Assembly (NCBI RefSeq): GCF_000350225.1
Contig: NW_005178827.1
Location: forward strand, 114,666-178,665
Direction: 5' to 3'
Length of the DNA: 64,000 nucleotides
Source of the DNA: Chondrus crispus
Lineage: Eukaryota > Rhodophyta > Florideophyceae > Gigartinales > Gigartinaceae
In this document: piece after piece, positions 10,543 to 20,743 of the stretch
Layout: each line of letters starts with the position of its first letter
Position numbering within the stretch: position 1 is the first letter of the stretch
The notes under the pieces: model-generated
Told to the model about the DNA's origin: nothing
Database searches by the model: none
Seen by the model: only the letters and a program-made list of their open reading frames with translations
Translations under genes and position numbers: made by a program

Positions 10543-11684
10543 GGCGGTGACGGGCGGACAGGAAGGGAGAGCGGAGAAGTTTTGCTGGCATCCACGAGAG
10601 TCCAGGCGTTTGGACTTCCCTTTCGCCGTGGGAGCACACACCGCCGCGCGTGCGCTCACGCGCGAAGGCGGACGCGGGTTATGAGGAGCAGCGACGTGCT
10701 CAGACCCTCCTGCCCGCGCGGATCAATCGAATGATCCCTCGAACTGGCCTCCCCGCCTTCCCACCGGCGGGGCGGCACGGACGCGTAGCTCGGGTGAAGA
10801 GGGAGGAGACGACTCCCCCCCCCCATTCTCCCACACGCCGAAGATTTGCTTCCTCACCCCTGCTCGCTCGTCCGATCTCGGAGCGGCGGGAGACTACAGT
10901 GCGAGGAAGACGTCGCGCTGGGATTGAGGTACGCAGCACGCCTGCAGTGGACGTGCAATAAGGACGAGCGGGGACGTCCCGGTAGTGTCTACGAAGAGCC
11001 AAGCGAGGCGGACTCCGGTCGGACATGCACCCGACCGACGGCCGAAGGGCGGAGAGCGGGGCGCTCGTACTCTCGTCTTCCCGTAACAGTACACAAATTC
11101 GCGCGTACGGTCACACCCGAAAGCGGACGTGGCTCACGAAAGCGAACAACAAGTTCTCACCTTCCGAGCCACGCCGACAATTCGGATTGTCACCCCGCTA
11201 GCCCTGCTCGCTTGACCATGAGCGACAACGACGGCTACTGTACTCAGCCGAGCCCGACGACGAGCTCGGGAAGAAAACCACGACGCGTCAGTGGCAAGAC
11301 CGGCATCGCGCACGACCGGACCCGTTTCGAGGACGGGAGAATGAACGCGCCGAAAAATACCGCGAACCTGACAGGTACGGACTGTCAAAAAGCATCAGCG
11401 AATACCACGCACAAGAGACGACGCATTCAGAGGGACGCGCCCTGGACGAGACCCCGACCGACTTAGCGCGAGGCGGGGGTATCGACACGCCGCGAACGAC
11501 CCTGTCGTAAGAGAAAAAGAAAAAAAAAGGAGGGGGGATGTACAGAACACAGTTGAGCGTAAGCATGGAAGAGGGGAACGAAGGGGGTACGAAGCACCCC
11601 GGGCCAAGGCCAAGAGACGAATTTGGTTTTTACGCAGGAAGGTGACAGGACGACCTGGCCCCCGCGGACATATCGGGACCCCGC
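10543..11684. other. GC-rich repeat region without supported gene
   Basis: Overlapping frames exist on both strands but none shows a domain. A purine-rich run (about 11510-11537) is followed by TGTACAG and resembles a polypurine tract next to an LTR start, but I found no matching second LTR. The 10830-10935 part is related to 650-790. Confidence 0.35.
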
Positions 11685-14045
11685 TCAGTGGTCGACGCCG
11701 CCGGACGACGCCTCCGGGCGCGGACCGTAGAGCCCCGGCGGACAGTAGCCGGGGTGATGTGGCACTGTCGTGCTTGACCCCCCCAAGGGAGGCATCGCCA
11801 CTGCACTGTGGCGGGTCCAGCGGTGCACGTCGCCCTCAGGGGCAGCAACGGCGTCCGATGAGGGCGCTTCGCACCCCGAGCTCTCGTAAGGGTCCCGCAT
11901 TGAACGCGGAGCAGACGAAGGCGCCATTCGAAGGCTTCGGAGAGCGTCCCGCTCACGACGATACCGGTCACGTTCGGCAGTCGTCTGCTCCAACACGGCC
12001 GCCCGACGATCCGAGGACGCGCGTAATGCTTCCAACTCGCTACGTACGTGTTGCAGCTCGTATACGGAGGACGCACGAGCCGCCTCGAGGCGCCGTGCTT
12101 CGTCGCTCCGTGACAAGTACCAGCTCGCGAGTGTGCTGAGTAGACCGTCCACTTTCCATGCGCGGTCAGCGGACTGACCCAAGGCGTGGGAGAGTACAGG
12201 GACGGCCCTGATGTCTTCCCGCTTCAGCGTTCCGTGACGCACAGACATCACCGGTGGCGCCTCCCGTGGCGGCATCGAGTTGAGGGGCGGGACAGGGGGG
12301 ACCGCAAGGCACGCGGTCGGACGGAAGCCGCTTTCGACGACAGTAGGGTCACCGGACGGGTCCGCACGTGCGAATTGATATGCGGTGGGCTCGTTGTTGA
12401 GGTCCCGGTATCGTTTCTTTCGCGCTTCGCGCGAGGCGGAGCCGACTCCGCCCCCGCCCGCGGGGCGGCTAGGAGAAGACCCGACGCCCGTCGACCGCGC
12501 CACAAATGCGTCGCCTTGGCGGTCGTATACCAGAAAGGAGGACTGGCTACCGGTGGTGAAGTCATTCCAATAGCGCAGGTGGCGATCGCCCACCTCGCTA
12601 GCACGATGCATGAGCCCGAGGGCGAACGAATACGTCCATGGCACATGCCGCGTACACTGCTCGAGCGGGTGTAAGGGTACGCTGGGGAGGTCCCACGCTA
12701 CCCTCCCCAAGTAAGCAAACACTTCGATAGGTTGAACGAACACGCGCCCGTGAATAGAGACCTCGTTCATGAACGCATTTCCGAGTGCCCAAGCCCACTC
12801 CCTCTCGACGTTATACACGAGGTCGGCAGAAGCGGGATGCGACGGATCTGAGCAAGCAACTCCGAAGTGCTTTAGAACATAGGGTAGCAAGGGATGGACT
12901 CCCAGCGAAGGGAAGGTCTCCCTTACCACAGCGGGGAGACTGGGGAAATCCCGTGGAGATAGGCCTCCTTCGAAAGACGCCGAACGAAATACGCGACCAT
13001 CCTCCTCCCCTGAGTGGCGATAAGCCGCCCAGTCGTGGGGCGCGATCCACACACCGTGCAAACGCATGAGCGAACATGCCGACTTTTGGAGGGCGACCCG
13101 AGCCCTCGAATAGGCAAAGGGGCGCGGGCTTACGTAGAGCCCCGGGACGTGGGACAAGACGAATTCACGAGGACTCGACTGCTCCCGGTGGAACAGATAC
13201 GCGGCCATTCTGTCGACATACTCCACCTCGCTCAAACTGTACGCGAACGTACGGTCGGACGCCACCGCGGCGGGAATTTGATACGCTGACCCGCCACCCT
13301 CCGCCAGGAGCCGACCCAGCACTAAGGAAGCTTCTTCCTCGCGCCCCGCTTCGTACACTTTACGCACCCGGGACAAATCAGGACGAAGATGCTCACGCGA
13401 CAACAACTCACCCACGCTGATGCTGGTCCGCGCGTGTCGACACCAGGAGAATCTCAGGCGATCAAGGGGGAGAGGGGTAGACCGCTCGAGCGGGACCCCG
13501 AACCACTCATGGGTATCGACGTCCCCCTCCCTGCCCGATGTCACCATGGCTTGAGCCGTCTCAGGCCGAACACCGGAACCGCGGTCGCCTTCCCCCTCAC
13601 AAGTCGGCGACGGAGGCCGGACGGGTACGACGACGCGCTGCCCTACAGAGCCAGTGGCGGGGATGATCTCGCTGACCACCACCGGGGCGTGGAGGGTGGG
13701 AATTAGTTCGACGGACGTCGTCGACCCACGCGAACCGCGGGCTCTTTGGAACGGTTGGGGAAGAGTCCACGGGGGCATGACATCCCCGGGACGACCCGGG
13801 GCACCCCCCGTGGAAGCCACGACGACCGGCGCAGGGGAAGGACCGGCAAGCGAGGCAACGCGACCCTCAGACGGAGACACCATGACCAGCGCCCCGAGAC
13901 AACCGACGAAAGACGACGGTACGATCGCGGCACGAACCGCGAGGAAGAGAGAAGATGGTCCGACGGAAGCAACGTCGACGCGAGCACTGAGTGAGCGTCG
14001 CTCGGATGGGTTGGGGAAAAGAAGAGAGAGCCCACGCACAAACAC
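11685..14045 (-). CDS. Unrecognised 786-codon protein, possibly a retroelement structural protein
   Basis: A long uninterrupted minus-strand frame that is strongly GC-rich. It opens with a GTG at 14043-14045; the first ATG lies at 13883, so the start is uncertain. The N-terminal third is Ser/Pro/Val-rich. The middle (residues ~190-520) looks globular, with many Trp/Tyr residues (DYAYL-like and VPGLYVSPRPF segments). Residues ~645-720 form a probable coiled coil (LEAARASSVYELQHVRSELEALRASS). The C terminus is disordered and Pro/Ser-rich. The order of disordered region, globular core and coiled coil would suit a gag-like protein, but no zinc knuckle, protease or polymerase follows downstream. 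The unbroken length argues for selection or recent insertion. Confidence 0.5.
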   Translation of the reverse strand: MFVRGLSLLFPNPSERRSLSARVDVASVGPSSLFLAVRAAIVPSSFVGCLGALVMVSPSEGRVASLAGPSPAPVVVASTGGAPGRPGDVMPPWTLPQPFQRARGSRGSTTSVELIPTLHAPVVVSEIIPATGSVGQRVVVPVRPPSPTCEGEGDRGSGVRPETAQAMVTSGREGDVDTHEWFGVPLERSTPLPLDRLRFSWCRHARTSISVGELLSREHLRPDLSRVRKVYEAGREEEASLVLGRLLAEGGGSAYQIPAAVASDRTFAYSLSEVEYVDRMAAYLFHREQSSPREFVLSHVPGLYVSPRPFAYSRARVALQKSACSLMRLHGVWIAPHDWAAYRHSGEEDGRVFRSASFEGGLSPRDFPSLPAVVRETFPSLGVHPLLPYVLKHFGVACSDPSHPASADLVYNVEREWAWALGNAFMNEVSIHGRVFVQPIEVFAYLGRVAWDLPSVPLHPLEQCTRHVPWTYSFALGLMHRASEVGDRHLRYWNDFTTGSQSSFLVYDRQGDAFVARSTGVGSSPSRPAGGGGVGSASREARKKRYRDLNNEPTAYQFARADPSGDPTVVESGFRPTACLAVPPVPPLNSMPPREAPPVMSVRHGTLKREDIRAVPVLSHALGQSADRAWKVDGLLSTLASWYLSRSDEARRLEAARASSVYELQHVRSELEALRASSDRRAAVLEQTTAERDRYRRERDALRSLRMAPSSAPRSMRDPYESSGCEAPSSDAVAAPEGDVHRWTRHSAVAMPPLGGSSTTVPHHPGYCPPGLYGPRPEASSGGVDH

Positions 14046-15858
14046 GGGGAGCGAGAACGGCGGTACGATAAGAGAAGGGGGTCGGGACGACGTGCATCCA
14101 CCTCCAGACCAGCGAAAGAGCCCTCAGACATGGTCGCCTCTACAAGCCCGAGAGTGCTGAACGCGGACGTTCAGTTTTGAGGGGGGGGCCGTGTAGCATA
14201 ACCCCCCCCTCTGGGGCTTTAAATTAGATTAGATCAAGAACTAGATCAGCTACTGTAGAGCGTCGAGCTCTACAATACAACCGCGCGTGTCCACGTGTAC
14301 ACCACGGGGACAAGGGACACGCGCATACACGTGCACACGTGTACAGCGCGCGAGCGAGGCGCGCACGCACCACGAGTAATACGTGTACTGTCAGCCTCGA
14401 CATAGCTGACAGTATTACAGTGCAGGCCGACCTGCACTACAGTAGCCCACTACAGTACCTCGGTACTGTAGTGTTATGATAGATTGTTTTGTATATTAAA
14501 TATGGAGCGGACCGACGGCGGCGGAAGGGGACAAGCACGGGCTTGTCCTCAACCGACTGCCAAGGTGAGTGCACCCAGCTTATTCTAAACGTCGCCTTCG
14601 CTCTTCGGGCGCGTTTAGTCGGAGCCGAGCCGGAGTGGACGCGCAGCACGCGTCCGAGCACGGAACCGCCTCCGCCCGTCAGCACTGGTACGTCACCCAG
14701 TGCTGCTCCGGGGCGTCGAGGCGTCGATCCGCTCGTGCGTGCGCGCGTCCCTGCTCGCTCCCGCTCTACCACCGCTACCCGGGCCCGAGCCCGGTTCCGT
14801 AGCTGGTTGGCCCGCTTCACCCCCTTCTCCGATCCGGGGTCTACAGGTCGAACTGCGCATACACCTCCAGTCGTCTGGGGGTGTTTATGCTACATATTGC
14901 ACTACACCGACCCGGGCAAGACGCCCCTCCGATGACAACTCGTTCCGTCCCGCGTACCGTGACAGCGTGGACTGCGCGGAGGAAACTACAAGAGGAAGGC
15001 GAAGACAAACCGACCGCGCTAGATGGAAAGTTGGAATATTGGGGAAGACCGCCTCCGACAAGCTGGCTTGCAGAAACACACGCCTTCAGTTTACCCGCGG
15101 CCGCTGGTCCAAAAAAAACCCGACAATTCGGCGATGATATCTACGGTACCTACACGCGGGGACGCGTGGTTCTCTAAGAAGGGGGATCTGTAGTGCACTG
15201 TACTCGGTACCGTGACAGCTGTCCTAATCTCGCCAAAATCGCGCTCGCCGCCACCACGTGTACCACGGGTACACGTGGACCCCTGCCTCTCTGCCGGACT
15301 ATACCGGTGGATACGTGTGAGCCCTCCGCCACCTGTCGGGTCTATAGGGGCCGTTACTTGGTGGCCTCGGGGCTACACCCGTTATATTCTAGTTATTCTA
15401 ATTTACAGTATAATTGTGCTTCGCCATGACGGCGACGGGGACTATACAGTCAACCCGATGATGATCAAAGTAAAGAGCCACGAAGTCTCGGGTCTTTTAC
15501 CTTGGTTTCTGGATTCCAGGTTGTAGCCTCGACTCGGTACTGGCTCGCCCATACCGACCGAGACATCTACACCCCTGGAATCCCAACTGCCTTCCCCGCG
15601 CGCACCGACCCCAACCGCGCGAGCGCTACGTTAAGTACTGTGCTGTCCGTTCTGTTAGTTCTGTTTTTCCTTTAATTCTTCCTCTTTATTGCTGACTACG
15701 TTGCTACTTTCCTACCGCGCAAGCCGCGCCCGGATCCCGGTTCCGGTCATCCACCGGGTGGTCTCCCGAATTCCCTTACGCGTTTGAACTCGCGTCGCTC
15801 TGCCTACAGCCGCCACACGTGGCTGTAGTGCACGACAGCTATCCGGTCTTACGATTGG
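14046..15858. other. Hairpin-rich non-coding region
   Basis: No gene is supported. The region holds several short palindromes built on CACGTGTAC, CTGTCAG and CTACAGTACC. The best is a 12-bp perfect stem with a 2-base loop at 14448-14473. LTR-like terminal words occur (TGTAGTGCA at about 15189 and 15831, TTGCACTACA at 14896-14905), so it may contain old LTR pieces, but I could not pair any ends. Confidence 0.4.
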
Positions 15859-16420
15859 TTGGCTCGCATCGCCATTCCTCCCTCCATCCTGTGTCACACT
15901 CTGCCTCGTGGTCGTGCGGTGTTATCGACCCGCTTCATGACCGCTGTGTGCGACAGGCTTGAGCTGCCATTGACGCAGGATCTCATCCTTGAAGAATTCG
16001 ATTGTGACACGTGGCAGTTTCGCACCGAGGGCGAGCGGTCTTACCTCGATAACATGCTGGCCTGGGCCTCCGATAACCCTCCTCGTGAAGCTAACCGCCT
16101 TTGGTTCAACCAACGGACCGTCTCGGGCGACGCTATGCTGTGGACCAACGCCATAATTCCGGCTAATTTCCGACTTATCAAGCGGGGTACCATCCCCTTC
16201 TTTCAGCACACAGTGCGCTTCGAACGCCGTATTCGGTCTGACACTGGTCATTTGTGGCCTACCAGATGTTGGAGGCGCGCGAAATCGCGAGGTCCCATCA
16301 CGCGAATCGTCATCAACGTATTCCGTCGTTGTGGAGCCAATTTGAAGTCTGCCAAGGCTTCTGGGCTGAGCTCGGCCCTGTGTACACGTATTACGGAAGG
16401 TATTTACGTGATCGTCGGCA
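15859..16420 (+). CDS. Partial unrecognised frame, cut by element A
   Basis: A frame that looks protein-like up to about 16250 (RFMTAVCDRLELPLTQDL, WQFRTEGERSYLDNML, WASDNPPREANRLWFNQ) and runs into the left end of element A at 16421. No family recognised. It may be an exon of a host gene or a piece of an older mobile element. An alternative is that the minus strand here continues the retropepsin frame interrupted at 36908: the join would be in frame for a few codons but then loses similarity. Confidence 0.3.
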
Positions 16421-16960
16421 CACAGGAAGGTCAAAATGGCCAATTTCGGGCAATTTTTGTGTTTGATTTTTTCTGCCCACGGACTCAAAACTTTTGACTC
16501 AAAAAATCACCCACAATGTGGCAAAATCTACCCCAAAACATGTGCCTTTGGGCGACCTTTGGTTAATCCCTTTTCCCGCCCGTGGGCGTAGTTTGATTGG
16601 ACTAGAATACGCCCACGGGCTGTAATGTGTATACTATGTGTGGCGCCCACAGGTGCTTTTACGTACAATGATAATTCGCCTCCGGGCGGATACATAATCT
16701 TAAATTTCGCTCCCATAGCGTCCCATCTGGGCTGTGTATTGGACTACAAGATGCTGCCTGGTATGGCAGTACTGGGTAGTGCAATTGGGCCTACATCTGT
16801 GCCCACGGGCGAGAAATGGTATGGTCCCATGCTGCCCCTGGGCGGAATCTGGGTATCCATGTACAGTGCTCATAGGGTGTCATATCGCACGGAATATGGG
16901 CGTCGTCACTGCCGGTGCAGTGAGCTGCATTGCAGCCCACTGCACCTGCAGTGAGGTTGC
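16421..16960 (+). repeat. Left terminal and subterminal region of element A
   Basis: Starts with the shared terminal word and continues with GGGC-rich motifs (CCTTTGGGCGA, CCCACGGGC, CATCTGGGCTG, CCCCTGGGCGG) repeated at short intervals. A 12-base inverted pair GCCCGTGGGCGT/ACGCCCACGGGC lies at about 16579-16620. The pattern is like the subterminal repeats of EnSpm elements. Confidence 0.5.
16461..16507 (+). repeat. 47-bp sequence repeated inverted at 18932-18979
   Basis: The segment from GTTTGATTTTTTCTGCCCACGG to the TTTTGACTCAAAAAAT end recurs in inverted orientation at 18932-18979 with few differences. The second copy lacks the outer 40 bp of element A's end. It may be the end of a truncated related element nested inside A. 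Confidence 0.65.
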
Positions 16961-17189
16961 CATTTATTTTGAGCTACTCGAAGGGGGCATTGTACATATC
17001 CTACTTCAGCTAAATGTACTTACTATTAACTACCTTCTTTCAGACTATCATCATCGCAAAGTCAGTAGAACGAAGTGAGAGGACTTAGAAACACGGACGC
17101 CGCTTTGGTTAGTTCTGGTTGTTGGAGATATCGCGCTCAGGACTGTAGACAGACTCAGTGAGTTACTTACTTTCAGATGGCGTTCCAGA

Positions 17190-17395
17190 AGAGAGCACGA
17201 CCATGATCCGTACGTTGACAAGCTCAGTGATATGCGTGAGGAGATAGCGGTTGGGTTAGTCTTTTTTGCTGCAGAAGCACGCTCGTTGGGAGTCACTGTG
17301 AATGGCTTACCTGCACTCGACTACGTAATCGACGCGCGCGCTCTGATCATTGAAAATGCATGGAAACGAAGAGCAAACGGGTTAGTAATCTGGTA
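17190..17395 (+). other. Possible exon fragment
   Basis: An open stretch reads as an ordered peptide (DKLSDMREEIAVGLVFFAAE, then PALDYVIDARALIIENAWKR) and ends near a GTTAG. There is no start codon and no recognised family. It may be a captured exon. Confidence 0.25.
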
Positions 17396-17667
17396 ATCTG
17401 AGAAGGGGAGCGAGGAAAGCCCGTACTTACCTGGTGGAGGATCTGAGTGGGGACTGGCACAGACGGCGGAGGCCTTATGAGATGGGGCTGGACATGACAG
17501 CAACAAAAACATTATTATTTTGGATTAAATTGCTCTCCGAGGACGGGACACTGATCCCGATTGTCGTTTCACGTGCATTCGTCATTTTCCAGGGGGCGTA
17601 GCGGCGGTTTGTTGCCAGGCCCTCGGCGGCGGTGGCTTGGCATACAGTGTCATTCGGACCTTATTTT

Positions 17668-18060
17668 TCACCTATTTTTGGTCCGTTCCCCCAAATTATT
17701 TTGGGTACGCAGTAACTCTTTTCTCAGGCCTACGTTGCTCAAGGACGGCAAGACGCCCGCAGTACCTTTCGGGTGGAGCGCGATTGGCGGGTCAGTGCTT
17801 GATACGGTATTTGCCAACATCTCGTCTACAGAGGCTTGTTCCGCCTCTCGGGCGCGAGGACCAGCCCGATAGGGTTGACAACGAAACGGCTTTGCGCGAG
17901 GGGTGAGTTCGATGGTACGTTCCATGTCACGAGCACGCTGACGAGTGGCGTCGAGCTCAGCGGAGAGGTGCGCGAACGCACCCAATTGCTCTGCAGACGG
18001 AGAGGTTCGGTCCTCGAGTCCCGCTTCTTGGTTGAGTTGACAGGCTTTGAGGGTTACCAA
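17668..18060 (-). pseudogene. Ty3/gypsy-type polymerase fragment (start of reverse transcriptase)
   Basis: The minus-strand frame contains IELTPRAKPFRCQPYRAGP followed by RAREAEQASVDEMLANTV. This matches the segment just before and at the start of Ty3/gypsy reverse transcriptase (I.L...PFR..PYRAGP..R....V..ML). The polymerase palm motifs and everything after are missing. It is a short decayed remnant nested inside element A. Confidence 0.6.
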
Positions 18061-19284
18061 AATATCACCACCCTATTTGTGCATTTTCTAAGATGTCATC
18101 CCCTGATCTAGCAAAAAGTTGGTGTCACCCCCCCTTCCTAACAAAGTTTTCTTGTCACCACCTAGGGTGAAAAGATTTGCAATGTGTCGCCCGCCTAACC
18201 TCGTCATTTCCCAAGATTTTTTGGAACCCAGAATCGAGGAGACGCATCTATTCGCGGAGTTTCGAAGGGAGGTGCCACAAGCGCCAACAGTCGAAAGCTC
18301 CCCACAGGAGGGTAGCGGCGACTTTCACGCACCACTCCGCACCCAGTTTTCAGACGCGAACCTGCTCAGGTCGTGACTCAGAAAACGTCAGTCGCTGCCA
18401 GTTACCCACGCTAATTTCTCGATTAAATCATGACATGCGCCGTGATTAGCGACTAAAAGTTCTAATTCCAGGAGCAGACTCTGAAGTTCCTCTCGGGCAT
18501 CCCGCCCCTTCTCAAACCTCAGCCTCCGCTCCCATGCTACGCAGTGTGAGACAGCGCTTGTCCAGGCGGCGCTCCACCGTCAACGCACCCCCCTTCACAT
18601 CCTACCACAAGATTTGGCGGCCCCCCACACCCCCTCTCTTCCTCTACCGCCTCCGCCCGTCGCCACAACCCCATCAATGAACGCTCCGCTGTCCTGTCCC
18701 CACCCCCAAGCAATAGAGTATCCCTTATACATCGGGCAATTTTCTTCCCCACTCTTAGGCAGGATCTTTTTCTGCCGAGCTAAAAAAGACGGTAGATAAC
18801 TGCAGCATTGTTGACCAGCATCGATAGAAGACGTGCAATTATTGACGCGATAGGATTCTCGCTGATATTGGTCAGACGAGGGTCTTCAAATGTCACGATC
18901 ACGCGTACATGGCGTGGCCGTACGTCCGGCACATTTTTTGAGTCAAATGTTTTGAGCCCGTGGGCAGAAAAAATCAAACGCGGTCGTCGGTACTTCTGCG
19001 CGCGGGCGTTTGTCGTCGCTGCCTCGCGCGCTCCCTGCCGACGTCCGTTTTGTCGGTCCTTATACTTGGGGTCCCTCGCCATCCGTGGCGAGGGCCCGAG
19101 AGCGCGGTCGATGCTATTCTCATCTCCTGCACAAGATTCGAAGAGCTTCGTCAGAATTTCGCGTTTAAATTTCCAGCTTAGGGGAGGTACGGGTGATACT
19201 TTCAGGGCATCGATAAGAGCCGAACATAATCCTGCGTCGATATGTGTGAAGCTTGATTCTCGTGGGAGCGATGGATTACCGAAC
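18061..19284. other. No supported gene; nested repeat debris
   Basis: Holds the second copy of the 47-bp inverted repeat (18932-18979) and mixed-frame remnants. No start, domain or splice structure is convincing on either strand. Confidence 0.35.
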
Positions 19285-19390
19285 ACGTTTTGAGATTGGT
19301 AAATTACACAAAGGCGCATGGCTCGGCGAGCCGCGCCAAGGACAAGAATACCAAGAAGGTCACGATTCAGACGCCGTCGTCGGTTAGGTA
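19285..19390 (+). pseudogene. gag fragment of the 37-41 kb LTR retrotransposon family
   Basis: About 100 bp nearly identical to the reverse complement of 38030-38130. It encodes the same peptide run (HGSASRAKDKNTKKVT) as in gag of the retrotransposon at 36908-41624, here on the plus strand. A short dispersed remnant. Confidence 0.7.
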
Positions 19391-20743
19391 GCGTTTGATA
19401 AATTGGTTGACGAGACCAGGCCAGCTCGTATCGTCGTGGAGCTGGCCGGCGCGGAGGCTGCGCATGGTGTAACTCGTATACAACCGCTCCGCGTCTCGCT
19501 CGAGCTCTCCGAGGCGGCTTCACGCGGGGAGTGCGATGCCGTTGTCGGAGGTGGGCTACGATTTTTATTGAGCCTGGAAGAACGAGCATTTATTGAGCTT
19601 GAGCGAAACGCCTGCGTTCCTTAATAGTGGAAGTAATTGATCCACGTGCTGGATGCGGGACGATGTATCACGATAATCGGGCTACGACAAGCGCTACAGT
19701 TCCTCAATCGTCGAGCTAGACTTGACATTCACTTTTCAATATCAAAAAGTAAATTTTCACGCCTGGCTAGAGTGCGCAAAAAATATCACGAACTTGTAAC
19801 GGGGATAGGAGGCCATATCACATTTCTGGGCAAAGCAAAGCAAACTCCAGAAAACGGGGCATGTTAAGACACCCCCTGAATACCTACAGTATGTAGTTCC
19901 TTTTTTTCGTTAATAATTTCAAACGGCTTGACACCTCTGTTCTCGTGCGTTTACTCGCGGAGCGCGCGCATTCTTAAATCAATCGCAATGACTCGTGGCT
20001 CCGAGGGGGCGTGCGTGTTCCCCTCTCTTCGTGTCTCGATGACAGACTAAGTCCTCATATGGGTACTCCTGCATTTGCAGTTCATTACAAGCCAGTGTTG
20101 GTGCCATCGGCCTCGGTTGCGACCGAACCGGTGTACGTGTTTCGAGCCATCGGGCGGCACAGTTGACGTAGCGCTGCTACTTTCATTTCAGCAATTCGCA
20201 GCCAACGCTACTGAGTCATACGAGCGATAGACTTCCAGCCCATTTCTGTCGCCCGAGAACGGATGTTCACCGCGTACAGGAATCACAAGTACGACGACAT
20301 TTGGAACTCAATTGAGAGCGCAATCATGTCCGAATCTGATCCGAAGTGTTCGTATCCCTGACCGCGCTAAATCCCGCCCTTAAAGGCTCATATGTGAATT
20401 GACGTTATTTTTCCACGGCGCAATTTTGCCAGCATTCAGATCTTATTCGACAGGGATCTCAAATTTGGGATCCCTTTCGTGCGTGCACGACATTTTCACG
20501 AGTGAAAATGATCAAATTCATCTGAAACGGTCGGGATGAAACGTGTACACAGCCGTGTAACGTTATTACCAGACGAATAGAAACAGACACCTTGTCTTCG
20601 CCTTTATGGAACCTTTTGCTTCCTCTCATCGTTCTAGGTGCTTATTCTCCACCGGCTGTGCATGTTCTGGTCGACGAAAGCCTCAGAACAGACACAGTCT
20701 TTAAAAGCAGCTACTTTTTCAAGTTGCAACAAAAGGGACTCAA
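19391..20743. other. Non-coding region upstream of element A transposase
   Basis: No gene is supported. Around 20095-20185 is a diverged copy of part of the LTR seen at 38345-39278 (shared pieces GTTGGTGCCATCGG, GTTGCGACCGA, CCATCGGGC, GTAGCGCTGCTAC). The last 180 bp should contain the transposase promoter. Confidence 0.4.

Noticed and set aside
14193..14905. Possible LTR from TGTAGCATAA to TTGCACTACA
   Set aside because: No 5-bp target duplication and no second copy; the ends are only weakly complementary.
15922..16488. Minus-strand frame as continuation of the retropepsin cut at 36908
   Set aside because: The join is in frame for a few codons, but no protease or polymerase motif follows, and the plus strand looks more protein-like.
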